Assembly: GCF_014646155.1 (NCBI RefSeq)
Contig: NZ_BMMX01000002.1
Location: 124,001 to 188,000 of the forward strand
Source: Mangrovihabitans endophyticus
GTDB lineage: Bacteria; Actinomycetota; Actinomycetes; Mycobacteriales; Micromonosporaceae
Direction of reading: 5' to 3'
DNA length: 64,000 nt
Under the pieces are notes generated by a model. It was not told where the DNA came from, did no database searches, and was given only the letters and a program-made list of their open reading frames with translations. Position numbers and translations under genes: made by a program. Numbering within the stretch: position 1 is the first letter of the stretch; each line of letters opens with the position of its first letter. Shown here piece after piece: positions 8,166-16,552 of this stretch.

Positions 8166-9743
8166 ATGGATTCCGCGCTTCCGGAGCACCGGGCCGCCTT
8201 CGCTTCCCGGCTTCGAAAGCTGCGGCACGAGTGCGGAGAGCCGCCCTACCGCGCGATGAGCGCGCTCGCGCACTGCAGCTTCGCGTCGCTCTCCAGCGCG
8301 GCTGCGGGTCGTCGCCTGCCGAGCTGGGAGACGACCCGAGGGTACGTGACCGCCTGCCTGCGCCACGCCGATCGGGCGGCCGAGATCGACACCGTCCTGC
8401 CCCGGTGGCACCATGCGTGGGAGGTCGCCTCCGCGCGGGACAAGTCATACCGTCCGCCGCCCCCGATGCCCGAGCCCGCTCCCCCGCCCACGCGTGTTGC
8501 TCCACGCCGGGCGTGGCGGGGAGCAGCCGTACCGGCCGCGCTCGTCGCACTGGCGCTGCTCACGATGGCCACAATGGCCGGCGCCGCGGCCCGTCCGCCC
8601 GCCCCGGCACCGATGAACGGGCTGTTCAACGTCCTCGTTGTGCCTTTTCGGGGGCTGTCCGCGCTGGAGGCGACACTCGCCCGGGACCTCACGCAATGGG
8701 CGGGAGCCGAGCCGATCGTCGCAGTGCGGGGCCCGTCCGGCGTCCGTCCGGTCGCTCCGGACCTGCTGGCTCACGCGGGAGCGGAGCACGGCGCCGACGT
8801 CGTCCTCACCGGTGGTCTGCGGATGGCCGGGGATCTCTGGACCCTGACGATCGACGTGGTGCTGACCGATCGGCTGTTCAGCGAGACCCCGGAGCTGGTC
8901 GGCCGCCACGAGATCAACCTGACCGAGCCGGCCGATGTGATCCGCGGCAACCTCGAGGTGAACCGCCAGCTCATCGGCGACGCGGTGCGCTACGTGCAGG
9001 CGGTGGTGTCGTTCGTCCGGGGGCTGGGGCGCTACGCGCTGGACGACTATCCGGGGGCGGAGCACTATTTCCGTACGGCCGACACGGGGTTCTCGGCGCT
9101 CAGGAACGCGATCCGGGCCGAGGTGGTCCTGCTGATGCTGGGCAACGCGGTCGGGCGGACCGCCCGGTATGCCGAGGCGGCGCGGGTCTTCCAGCGGGCG
9201 CTGACGGCGAATCCCGGGTACGCGCGGGCCAAGATCGGCCTGGCCGAGGCGCTGCGGGCCGGCTCCGCCCGCGATCCCGCCGGGCTGCGACAGGCGCTCG
9301 GGTTGTACGAGTCGGCGCTGGCCGTCCCGGCGAGCATGTTGCAGCAGATGAAGGCTCGGCTGGGGCTCGGGCTCACCTACCAGAGCCTCAGCCGTCTCCA
9401 CGACGGTGATCATTGGGCCGCGGCGGACGCCGAGTACGCCGCTGTGCTGCGGGCCCAGGCGATCGCGGGTCTGCGGGGCGAGACCGGGCGGCAGGCGATG
9501 CGGCTGGCGGCGGAGGCGCGAGCCGGTCAGGCGTTGACAGCGTGGTCGTCCCAGCGCTACGACCGGGCTGCGGTGGCCTACGAGGAGGCGCTCGGCCTGC
9601 TCAGCCGGATCGGTGTCGACCGGCCGACGATCCGCGACCGGGAGCAGATCTTCCTGCACAACCTCAGAGACGTGTACGCGGCCTCCGGCGCGGCGGCCCA
9701 GGCGAGGGATGTCGAGGCTCGCATCCGCCGCACCGGAGGCTAA
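8166..9743 (+). CDS. HTH-like domain, single membrane span and TPR-like extracytoplasmic region
   Basis: A 525-residue protein with an unusual three-part design. Residues about 8-85 resemble the degenerate XRE-like helix-turn-helix common in actinobacteria (FASRLRKLRHECGEP...RAMSALA, then a recognition-like RLPSWETTRGYVTAC segment). A Pro/Arg-rich linker leads to one membrane span at about 118-140. The remaining ~380 residues lie outside if the N-terminus is cytosolic. They contain a globular part, then TPR-like helical repeats (LRNAIRAEVVLLMLGNAVG, RYAEAARVFQRALTANPGYA, AQALTAWSSQRYDRAAVAYEEAL). The ATG at 8166 is preceded by AAGGAG. It is followed two bases later by a gene for a secreted Cys-rich protein, so the two probably form a pair. 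A membrane-anchored sensor that gathers protein partners outside is one reading; the DNA-binding role is not proven. Confidence 0.82.
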   Translation: MDSALPEHRAAFASRLRKLRHECGEPPYRAMSALAHCSFASLSSAAAGRRLPSWETTRGYVTACLRHADRAAEIDTVLPRWHHAWEVASARDKSYRPPPPMPEPAPPPTRVAPRRAWRGAAVPAALVALALLTMATMAGAAARPPAPAPMNGLFNVLVVPFRGLSALEATLARDLTQWAGAEPIVAVRGPSGVRPVAPDLLAHAGAEHGADVVLTGGLRMAGDLWTLTIDVVLTDRLFSETPELVGRHEINLTEPADVIRGNLEVNRQLIGDAVRYVQAVVSFVRGLGRYALDDYPGAEHYFRTADTGFSALRNAIRAEVVLLMLGNAVGRTARYAEAARVFQRALTANPGYARAKIGLAEALRAGSARDPAGLRQALGLYESALAVPASMLQQMKARLGLGLTYQSLSRLHDGDHWAAADAEYAAVLRAQAIAGLRGETGRQAMRLAAEARAGQALTAWSSQRYDRAAVAYEEALGLLSRIGVDRPTIRDREQIFLHNLRDVYAASGAAAQARDVEARIRRTGG

Positions 9744-9745
9744 CC

Positions 9746-10870
9746 GTGACCGTCCGGCTCCTGACCCGCCGCGCCGCGGTCCCGCTGATCGCTGTCGTCG
9801 CCAGCGTGACGACCGTGTCGATCTGGCTCGCCGACGACTCGCAGCGACCGGCGAGTCGTCCGCCGAGCGACGGGGGCACCGCGTCCGCGCCGCCCGCGCC
9901 GATCGGCACCGATCCCCCGTCTCCGGTCCAGCCGGATCCCTCGCCGACGGCGGCTGCCCCGGCCGACCTTGCTTTCGGCTCATCGTCACCAACCGCGACG
10001 CCGTCGTCGTCGAAGTCCTCCCGCAGGGCCGCCCACGGAGCCGGTCCCGCCCACGGAGCCGGTCCCGGCCGCACGGTGCCGCCCGGCCCGCCCGGCCCGC
10101 CCGGCTCGTCTCCGCCGGCCACCGTCCCCGTGCAGTCCGCCTCTCTCGACGAACTGCTCCAGCAAGACGCGACGGCGCCCGCCGGCGTGCCTGCCCAGCT
10201 CAATCTCTTCCTGGGTGGCGGGCCGTCGTGCGATTCTTCCGGCTCCACCGTCCCGCGGATCCTGCTGTGGAAGTACGTCATCGAGGTTCCGAGCGTGCCG
10301 GTGCTCTGTTTCGAGAACTTTGACCGGGACCACGACGTGTCGCTGGTGTTCACCGATCCGAACGGTGCCGCGGAGCGGGCCGTCATGCCCGGCCCGTTCA
10401 GCGAATTCGAAGGGCTCTTCCACCCCGTTCCTCCGGGTGCCGTGATCGGCCGGTACCGCGTCCGCGCCACCCAGGGTCGGACGACCGCGACCACCGAGTT
10501 CCAGGTGGTGAGGGCCACGAAACCGCGGATCTGGGTGCATCCCCGGCAGGCCACCGCGGGAACCACTGTCGACATATACCTCGGCGGTTTCCCGCCGTCC
10601 GAGCGGGCCGATCTGCATCTCTACTCAGGCTGTGGGACGCAGCGCTACCGGGCCAAGGCCACCGTGATGATCGACCGGCGAGGCGAGGCACACGTCGCGC
10701 TGAGCACCAGCACGACCGGCGCGGTGGGCTGTTACGCCGTGAACAATCCACTGGTCTTCGTCCCCTCGGACCCTCCACCCGAGGTGGAAGGCCCGACCAC
10801 CACGACCTTCTTCGTGCGAGAGCCCGAGGATCCGCCGCCCCCGTGCGGGGCCCCGCCGCTGCGCTGCTGA
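9746..10870 (+). CDS. Secreted or membrane-anchored Ig-like protein with Pro-rich linker
   Basis: The GTG at 9746 has GGAGG upstream and sits two bases after the previous stop, so this 374-residue protein is translated with the HTH/TPR protein. Residues 1-30 are an export signal or membrane anchor (basic start, then AAVPLIAVVASVTTVSIWL) with no clear cleavage site. Residues 32-130 are a Pro/Ser/Ala/Gly-rich linker that includes an exact 18-base tandem repeat coding for AHGAGP twice and a collagen-like PGPPGPPG run. The rest is beta-rich, with two segments resembling Ig or IPT folds (RYRVRATQGRTTATTEFQVV and the segment after KPRIWVHPRQATAGTTVDIYLGGF). Paired Cys residues would be oxidised outside the cell, and two more Cys end the protein. 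No enzyme motif is seen; an adhesive or cell-wall-spanning role with its TPR partner is inferred. Confidence 0.82.
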   Translation: MTVRLLTRRAAVPLIAVVASVTTVSIWLADDSQRPASRPPSDGGTASAPPAPIGTDPPSPVQPDPSPTAAAPADLAFGSSSPTATPSSSKSSRRAAHGAGPAHGAGPGRTVPPGPPGPPGSSPPATVPVQSASLDELLQQDATAPAGVPAQLNLFLGGGPSCDSSGSTVPRILLWKYVIEVPSVPVLCFENFDRDHDVSLVFTDPNGAAERAVMPGPFSEFEGLFHPVPPGAVIGRYRVRATQGRTTATTEFQVVRATKPRIWVHPRQATAGTTVDIYLGGFPPSERADLHLYSGCGTQRYRAKATVMIDRRGEAHVALSTSTTGAVGCYAVNNPLVFVPSDPPPEVEGPTTTTFFVREPEDPPPPCGAPPLRC

Positions 10871-11031
10871 GTTCAACGCGCCTTCCTGGCTGGGCGGTCG
10901 GTACACCAGGAGGCAGTCGGAGCCGGCACACGCCCATCGCGCGCCTCGTCGTCGTTGGCCGCCCACGGGCCGCGGATGTCGCCCGAGCAGAGGTCGCCCT
11001 GTTGGTTTCGGCGCACGTCGTGCCGCTCGGC

Positions 11032-11490
11032 TCATTCTCGATCCGGATGCTGCATCAGCTCCACCGCGGTTCCGTCCGGACCCCAGAGGTAGACGACGCG
11101 GACGCCGGTCAGCGGCCCGGCTGACATCTGCACGACCGGTGCGCGCGTCGTCCAGCCATGGCGGCCACCGGCAGCTACTGCCGTCTCGATGTCGTCGACG
11201 TCGACCGCGACATGGATCGAGCCGATGTCGCACGGCCTCGGGGCGTAACGCTCCCGGGCCGCTGGCTTCTCGTATTCCAGCAGCTCCACCATCTGGTTCG
11301 CCCGCGCCAGGACGGTCACTCTCGTGCGGGCGCCCTGGACGCCGGTGATGGCGTCGATCTCGGGCCCTTCGGAGACCACGCTTTCCACCACCGGGCTGAA
11401 GCCCAGGACGTCGTGCCAGAATGCGACGGCGGCATCGAGGTCGCCGACGGTTATGCCGACGTGGGCGAAACTCTGCGGTGTTCCGGTCAT
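11032..11490 (-). CDS. VOC-family (glyoxalase/bleomycin resistance-type) protein
   Basis: This 152-residue protein is built from two beta-alpha-beta-beta-beta halves of the vicinal oxygen chelate fold. The expected metal ligands are present: His10 (AHVGITVGDLD), Glu69 in the VELLEYE strand, His93 (SIHVAVDVDD) and Glu144 (GTAVELMQHP). The family includes glyoxalases, epimerases and dioxygenases; the sequence FWHDVLGF is typical, but the substrate is not determined. The ATG has GGAGG seven bases upstream and overlaps the stop of the thioesterase gene as ATGA, so the two form an operon and probably act on the same acyl or keto compound. Confidence 0.93.
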   Translation of the reverse strand: MTGTPQSFAHVGITVGDLDAAVAFWHDVLGFSPVVESVVSEGPEIDAITGVQGARTRVTVLARANQMVELLEYEKPAARERYAPRPCDIGSIHVAVDVDDIETAVAAGGRHGWTTRAPVVQMSAGPLTGVRVVYLWGPDGTAVELMQHPDRE

Positions 11491-11978
11491 GCCAAGTCCT
11501 CCGTCATCAAGGTCCGCGACGCGGGCGCGACGCCGGCGACGGCGTCGGTTCCCAGGAGAATGCGCTCGCTGGCGGCACGCACGTTGGCCGGCCACGGGGC
11601 AGGCAACCGGGTCTGCGCATCAAGGCGGACCAGGGTGCGGGCCCCCCGAGCGTGGACCACCTCGCCGCCGACGGAACAGATGCGGAAGCCGTGCACGGCC
11701 GACGTCGTGCCGAGTTTGTCCAGCCACAGATGCACCGCATACGTGCCCGGCACCACGATCGGCAGGTCATAGGCGATCCCCATCTCGCGCACCACGCTGT
11801 GGCCGTCGTCCGGGAGGAAGGTCCATTCATTGGCGAAGGCAATACCCTCCGACCTCCAGTGATTGACCCACGCCCGCTCGACGAGCAACGCGTACCGGCA
11901 ATGGTGCAGCGTGCCGAAGCTGTCCAAGTCGTCGAAGTGGACGTCGACCTTTTCCACGACACCGTGTGCGATGTCCAT
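11487..11978 (-). CDS. Acyl-CoA thioesterase, hotdog fold (4HBT family)
   Basis: A 163-residue protein with the opening of 4-hydroxybenzoyl-CoA-type thioesterases. VDVHFDDLDSFGTLHHCRYALLVERA carries the Asp that serves as nucleophile or base (Asp19 in the DLDSFGTLHH motif) just before the long central helix of the hotdog fold. The strand order continues with WTFLPD, GIAYDLPIVVPGTYAV and LVRLDAQT. Such enzymes hydrolyse acyl-CoA thioesters in the cytosol as dimers or tetramers. The ATG at 11978 has GGAAGGA about 11 bases upstream, slightly far. It is the first gene of a two-gene operon with the VOC protein and is divergent from the GH16 gene across a 210-base gap. Confidence 0.88.
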   Translation of the reverse strand: MDIAHGVVEKVDVHFDDLDSFGTLHHCRYALLVERAWVNHWRSEGIAFANEWTFLPDDGHSVVREMGIAYDLPIVVPGTYAVHLWLDKLGTTSAVHGFRICSVGGEVVHARGARTLVRLDAQTRLPAPWPANVRAASERILLGTDAVAGVAPASRTLMTEDLA

Positions 11979-12188
11979 GATGCGAGCAGTTCCTTCCTCG
12001 AAGAGCCGTGCTTGCCGGCCGGGCCGGCCGGCCCCGGTCAGGCACGGCCGGTCCGGTGTTGGCGACCCGCCCAGCATCGACGGCCCTACCGCGGACAGGT
12101 CAAGATCGCAGGAGGGGTACGGGTAAGCACAAAGCACTTTGGTCCCAAGATCGGCCAGGCGGCGAATGGATGCCCCTATGGTCCGCCC
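11979..12188. promoter_or_regulatory. Divergent intergenic region between thioesterase and GH16 genes
   Basis: This 210-base gap must hold promoters for both directions. It is GC-rich except for a short AT-richer stretch around 12125-12150. A CCGGCCGG-rich palindromic run lies near 12016-12032. No convincing promoter hexamers or named riboswitch could be identified by eye. Confidence 0.35.
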
Positions 12189-13160
12189 ATGCCGCTTTTC
12201 GCTCCCTTGCCCCGCACGAAGAACATACGCCGCCGGTTCGTCCGCGCCGGCCTGTCGGCGCTTGTCCTCGGAACTGCCACCGTGGTCGCCGCCGCCGTCA
12301 CGACCGGCGCCGATGCGGCGACCGTGGCGGCGGGCGGCGCACCGGCGCCACCGCACGGTTTCGATCTGACCTGGCACAGCAACTTCACCGGCCGCTCCGG
12401 TTCCGGCGTCAGCACCGATCTCTGGAAGTACGACACGGGTCCGGGCAGCAGCTTCGGCACCGGTGAGATCGAGACCATGACCAAGAGCACCAAGAACGTG
12501 TACCGCGACGGTTCGGGTCATCTCGTGCTCAAGGCGCTGCATCACGGCAGCGATCCAGCGAGCGGCTGGACCTCCGGGCGCATCGAGACTCGCGAGGACG
12601 GCTTCAAGGCGCCCGCCGGGGGCGTCCTGCTGGTCAAGGCCTCCATCAAGCAGCCCGATGTGAAGGCCGCCAACGGGGCCGGCTACTGGCCGGCGTTCTG
12701 GATGCTGGGTTCCACCGTGCGTACCGGCACGACCTGGCCTGCCTCGGGTGAGGTCGACATCATGGAGGACATCAACGGTCGTAGCTCGGTGTTCGGCACC
12801 ATGCACTGCGGTGTCAATCCGGGCGGGCCCTGCAACGAGTCCACCGGTGTGGGCAGTGGCGAACGGCCCTGCCGCGGTTGCCAGGCCGGCTATCACACCT
12901 ACGCGGTGCGCATCGACCGGTCCGTCTCCCCGGAGGAGATCCGGTGGTACCGCGACGGCACGAACTACTTCACCGTCAAGGCCAACCGGGTCGGCGCTGC
13001 CACCTGGAACCAGGCGGTGCACCACGGCTTCTTCATCATCTTCGACCTGGCCATCGGCGGCAGCTTCCCGAACGCCTTCGGTGGAGGGCCTACCGCACGG
13101 ACCGCCAGTGGGCACGCGATGAAGGTCGATTACGTGGCCGTCTACACCAAGAAGCCCTGA
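12189..13160 (+). CDS. Secreted glycoside hydrolase family 16 (beta-glucanase-type)
   Basis: The 323-residue protein starts with a signal peptide: basic RTKNIRRRF, a hydrophobic stretch over about residues 17-40, and likely cleavage after the Ala-rich DA site near 43. The rest is a GH16 jelly-roll domain. The diagnostic catalytic motif EVDIMED is present with nucleophile Glu188, Asp190 and acid/base Glu193. Aromatic residues of the sugar cleft (GYWPAFWMLG and WKYDTG) and the C-terminal MKVDYVAVY strand are also in place. Family members cut beta-1,3/1,4-glucans, laminarin or related polysaccharides outside the cell. There are four Cys in the insertion after the catalytic strand, probably as disulphides. 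The start is the first ATG that gives the signal peptide; the ribosome binding site is weak. It appears monocistronic. Confidence 0.93.
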   Translation: MPLFAPLPRTKNIRRRFVRAGLSALVLGTATVVAAAVTTGADAATVAAGGAPAPPHGFDLTWHSNFTGRSGSGVSTDLWKYDTGPGSSFGTGEIETMTKSTKNVYRDGSGHLVLKALHHGSDPASGWTSGRIETREDGFKAPAGGVLLVKASIKQPDVKAANGAGYWPAFWMLGSTVRTGTTWPASGEVDIMEDINGRSSVFGTMHCGVNPGGPCNESTGVGSGERPCRGCQAGYHTYAVRIDRSVSPEEIRWYRDGTNYFTVKANRVGAATWNQAVHHGFFIIFDLAIGGSFPNAFGGGPTARTASGHAMKVDYVAVYTKKP

Positions 13161-13216
13161 GTCCGCAGCCGAGTCGGTGATCGGCGAAGACGTCGAACAG
13201 AGGGGAGCAATCGCGG

Positions 13217-14278
13217 ATGCAGTTCGGTGTCTACAGCGTCGGCGACTGCCGGCCCGATCCGGTGACCGGACGGTCGCCCGGCGGCCGGGAGCGCATCGCC
13301 GGTTTGCTGCGGATCGCGCACGCCGCGGAGCAATCCGGATTCGACGTCTTCGCCCTCGGCGAGCACCACACGCCGCCGTACGCGGTGTCCTCGCCGGTGC
13401 CGGTGCTGGCCCATCTGGCGGCCACCACCCACACCGTGACCTTGTCGACGGCGACCACGCTGGTCACCACCAACGACCCGGTCCGCCTCGCCGAGGACTA
13501 TGCGACGCTCCAGCTCCTCGCCAACGGCCGGATGGATGTCATGCTCGGCCGCGGCGTCGACCTGAACGGCTATCGTCTCTTCGGCCGCAACCCCGAAGAT
13601 GGTGCGCGGCTGGCCGCCGAGAACTACGACCTGCTCCGCCGGCTATGGGATGAGCAGCCGGTCACCTGGCAGGGATCATTCCGCTCCCCGGTGGATTCCG
13701 TCACGTCGACGCCGCGCCCGCTGGACGGCACGCCACCGTTCGTATGGCACGGTTCGACGCACAGCCGCGAAACCGCTGAGCTGGCCGCGATGCACGGCGA
13801 CGGGTTCTTCGCCATGAACAGCTTCTGGCCGCGCGAGCACACCCGCCGGATCGTGGCGGTCTTTCGGGACCGGTACGCCCATCACGGCCACGGTAGCGCC
13901 GACCAGGCCGTTGTCGGGCTCGGCGGCCACGTCTTCGTGCGCGCCAACAGTCAGGACGCCGTCCGCGACTTCCGGCCGTACTTCCACGCCTCGTCCGGGT
14001 ACGGCGGCGCCTCGCTGGACGAGGCGATGGCGTCGGCACCCCTCGTGGTGGGAAGCCCGCAACAAGTCATCGACGGTGTGCTCGGATTCCGCGAATACGC
14101 GGGGGACTACCAACGCCAGTTGTTCGCCATCGACCACGGCGGTCTGCCCCTGGCGGTGGTGCTGGAGCAGATCGACATGCTCGGCGCAGACGTCCTTCCG
14201 GTTCTGCGCCGCGAAACGGGCGGTCCGGCCGGTGACGGATCACTACGGAGAGGAAGTTCGCATGTCGGCACTGGATGA
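13217..14278 (+). CDS. LLM class flavin-dependent oxidoreductase
   Basis: A 353-residue bacterial-luciferase-like monooxygenase. The N-terminal strand (MQFGVYSVGD), the FDVFALGEHH element that is the classic family motif, STATTLVTTNDPVRLAEDYATL, and the MDVMLGRGVD segment are all present and in normal order. A C-terminal VVGSPQQVIDGVLGF element closes the TIM barrel. Members use FMNH2 or F420 to oxidise small substrates in the cytosol. The ATG is preceded by GAGGGGAG nine bases upstream. Its last 17 bases overlap the start of the 751-residue gene, so it probably shares a transcript with the giant-protein genes, although its chemistry gives no obvious link to secretion. Confidence 0.9.
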   Translation: MQFGVYSVGDCRPDPVTGRSPGGRERIAGLLRIAHAAEQSGFDVFALGEHHTPPYAVSSPVPVLAHLAATTHTVTLSTATTLVTTNDPVRLAEDYATLQLLANGRMDVMLGRGVDLNGYRLFGRNPEDGARLAAENYDLLRRLWDEQPVTWQGSFRSPVDSVTSTPRPLDGTPPFVWHGSTHSRETAELAAMHGDGFFAMNSFWPREHTRRIVAVFRDRYAHHGHGSADQAVVGLGGHVFVRANSQDAVRDFRPYFHASSGYGGASLDEAMASAPLVVGSPQQVIDGVLGFREYAGDYQRQLFAIDHGGLPLAVVLEQIDMLGADVLPVLRRETGGPAGDGSLRRGSSHVGTG

Positions 14279-16517
14279 GTGCGACGAGTATCCGCTCCAG
14301 ATCGGCGCCCGCCAGTACCTGATCAGCACCGCGTCGACCGCCACCATCGACCACCAGCGGCTGGCCGATCTCGCCGTGCAGACCTCGGTTCCCGGTGACG
14401 TGTCGGTGTTCGTGGCGTCGATTGACGTGTCGAGTCCAGGTATCCGCAGATACCTGGAGCATCTGCGGGCCAGCGGAGTCGATGCGGTCGCCGTGGTTTT
14501 CGACCCGGTCACCACCGCCCTCGTGCACGAGGGCCACCACCTGATCGAGTCGCAGCGGCAGCTCGGCATCCCGGTGCACGTACCGGATCCGGCGGCCCTC
14601 CCGGGGGACGCGGCGCACCGGCACATCCCGGTGACCACCGACGCGCAGCGGACCACCCCCGGCCAAGCGGCGGGACACCGGTTGGTGTCGGACTCGGCCG
14701 CGGAACAGCACCGTCACTGGCAGCGGCTCATCGACGCCGTCACCGCTCAGGGGCCGTCGCCGGCTCTGCTTTCCGCACTCCCCCGGTCCGCGCCGGGCTC
14801 CGACCTGGCCGTTCACCTCGCCGTCCCGTACGCGCTGCAGGGCAATCTGCCGGGCCTGTCCGTTGCGGAGGAGCTGTTGTCGTCCCTCGCGCCGGTCACG
14901 CCAGCGACCTTGGAAGGCGCCTTGCGGGGCACTTTCCAGCGCATCGAGCCCGCGGTGCTGGCCGGCGAATTCGACCACGGGAACGCGTCGGCCATGCTGG
15001 CTCACGGATGGCTGGCCGACCGTTCACCGGCGTGGTTCTGGCTCTACCGCGATCCCGCAGGTGAGCTGCGATGGCTGGATCCGCGCCCGGGCGCCGAGTC
15101 CGTCTCGCCGGCGCGCCTCGTCACGACCGTGGACGGCATCCCGTCGCTGGACGGCGACGAAAGTCCGCTGGCAGCCCTGCTCGAACAAGCCGACACCACG
15201 GCGTTGCTGATCGATGCCGACAACAACGCCTACACACCGAAACGGCAGACACCTGCGGCGGCAGAACCGGCGCACGTCCCGGCGGCGGGCACCACCCGGC
15301 TGTCCGACCACACCGTCCTGGTCGGAGCCTGGTACCAGGACGGAAAATACGCGGCCAACGCCTCAAGCCTGGAGGCGTACACCGGACCCGCGACCATCAT
15401 CGCGGTGAAGGTGCGGCACGAAATCCTCAAGGACTTCGATCCCGTCGGAAACCGCTACTTCAGCCGGAAGGTTCTGCAGCGCGGACTCGCGGAACGGTTC
15501 ACCGCGACGCTGGCGCGGACGGACACGGCACGCATCGCGTTCCTGACCGAGACCGCTCCGGAGCTCGAATCGCTGGCGCTGAGCCTCGGCGCGTCCGTCG
15601 TCTCCGCCCGCGCGGGCGCCGACGTGGGAACCTTTGCCGTGCGAGCGCCCGGCGGCTCGTTCGAGGAGGTTTACCAGGCCCTCGGCAACGGCGTGTGGGA
15701 GACCGCGCACGCCGGAGCGACGCCACCACCGGTGCTTCCCGAACCGCTGCGCGAACTCGTGTTCGCACCGACGTGGCCGGAGGCACAGCTCCGATACCAA
15801 CAACATGCGGAAACGTTCCGCGACCCGATGACCCTGGAGTCGCTTTCCGCCTATCGTGCCGCCGCGAGCGACATCGCCGGCCGTCATGATCTACCGGTGC
15901 GGTTCGAGGACCGCACCATCACCGCCTTCGAGCTTCTGGTGCGTACCGGAATCGACGCGCCCGCCTCGTCCGTGGCGCAGCCCGATGCGACGGCCGCGCA
16001 GCAATTCCCCACCGATCCGGTCGTCCCCCAGGAGCGAGAGCCCAGCGTCGACTTCCTCTTCGGATACCTCACCGACCGGCCCCTCACGGCCGAGGCGGAG
16101 GCAGCCGGCAGCCTGCCCGCGGCGACCATCTGGCTACGAGCGCTGGTCGGTCACGTGGTCGGCGGCACCCTGACCCCGGACGATCTGCTGACCCTGATGC
16201 GAGCGAAGGGGGAACTCGACGCGGAGCGGGCCCATCGGCAACCCGGCGACCGCGAGGTCCTGCGCGGGTACGCCAGCGTGATTGCCGCGCTCAACGAACT
16301 GGTCTCCAGCGCCGATCCACCCGCGGTGCCCACGGCCGCCGCGACCACACCGTTGACGGCCGAGTGGCTCACGGATCGGCTCCGGGAAGCCGGAGACTGC
16401 TTCACCGGACAAGATCGGGTCGTGCTGCTCGGACTGGCCAAGAGTTATCAGGCCCATTGGCCCGAACGGGCCGACACGGTGCAGAGCATTCTGGACTGGA
16501 TCACCGACTGTCACTGA
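14262..16517 (+). CDS. Unknown 751-residue protein preceding the giant papain-like/HTH protein
   Basis: The ATG at 14262 overlaps the end of the LLM gene and has a GAGAGGAAG ribosome binding site. I do not recognise the family. Residues about 1-110 look like an alpha/beta domain (DVSVFVASIDVSSPGIRRYL, then VDAVAVVFDPVTTALV). The middle has a beta hairpin with WFWLYRDPAGELRWLDPR, which resembles the closing strand of papain-like or polymorphic-toxin folds (WLDP), though no matching Cys and His are evident. A second alpha/beta unit follows (DHTVLVGAWYQDGKYAANA through FLTETAPELESLALSLGASVV). The C-terminal 200 residues are helical. There is no signal peptide or membrane span. It sits 35 bases before the 2725-residue gene on the same strand, so the products probably act together; chaperone, immunity or effector roles are all possible. 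Confidence 0.8.
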   Translation: MSALDECDEYPLQIGARQYLISTASTATIDHQRLADLAVQTSVPGDVSVFVASIDVSSPGIRRYLEHLRASGVDAVAVVFDPVTTALVHEGHHLIESQRQLGIPVHVPDPAALPGDAAHRHIPVTTDAQRTTPGQAAGHRLVSDSAAEQHRHWQRLIDAVTAQGPSPALLSALPRSAPGSDLAVHLAVPYALQGNLPGLSVAEELLSSLAPVTPATLEGALRGTFQRIEPAVLAGEFDHGNASAMLAHGWLADRSPAWFWLYRDPAGELRWLDPRPGAESVSPARLVTTVDGIPSLDGDESPLAALLEQADTTALLIDADNNAYTPKRQTPAAAEPAHVPAAGTTRLSDHTVLVGAWYQDGKYAANASSLEAYTGPATIIAVKVRHEILKDFDPVGNRYFSRKVLQRGLAERFTATLARTDTARIAFLTETAPELESLALSLGASVVSARAGADVGTFAVRAPGGSFEEVYQALGNGVWETAHAGATPPPVLPEPLRELVFAPTWPEAQLRYQQHAETFRDPMTLESLSAYRAAASDIAGRHDLPVRFEDRTITAFELLVRTGIDAPASSVAQPDATAAQQFPTDPVVPQEREPSVDFLFGYLTDRPLTAEAEAAGSLPAATIWLRALVGHVVGGTLTPDDLLTLMRAKGELDAERAHRQPGDREVLRGYASVIAALNELVSSADPPAVPTAAATTPLTAEWLTDRLREAGDCFTGQDRVVLLGLAKSYQAHWPERADTVQSILDWITDCH

Positions 16518-16552
16518 TTCCTGGCACCGGCAATCTGTTCGAAGGGGTGTTG

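Noticed and set aside
8445-9992. 515-codon minus-strand frame opposite the HTH/TPR gene
   Set aside because: It is a compositional shadow: the plus frame has TPR repeats, a membrane span, a ribosome binding site and tight coupling to the next gene, while the minus product is Arg/Gln/Val-rich without any domain.
11421-12188. Upstream extension of the GH16 gene
   Set aside because: The frame stays open far upstream, but that region is coding for the thioesterase on the minus strand. The signal peptide begins properly at ATG 12189.
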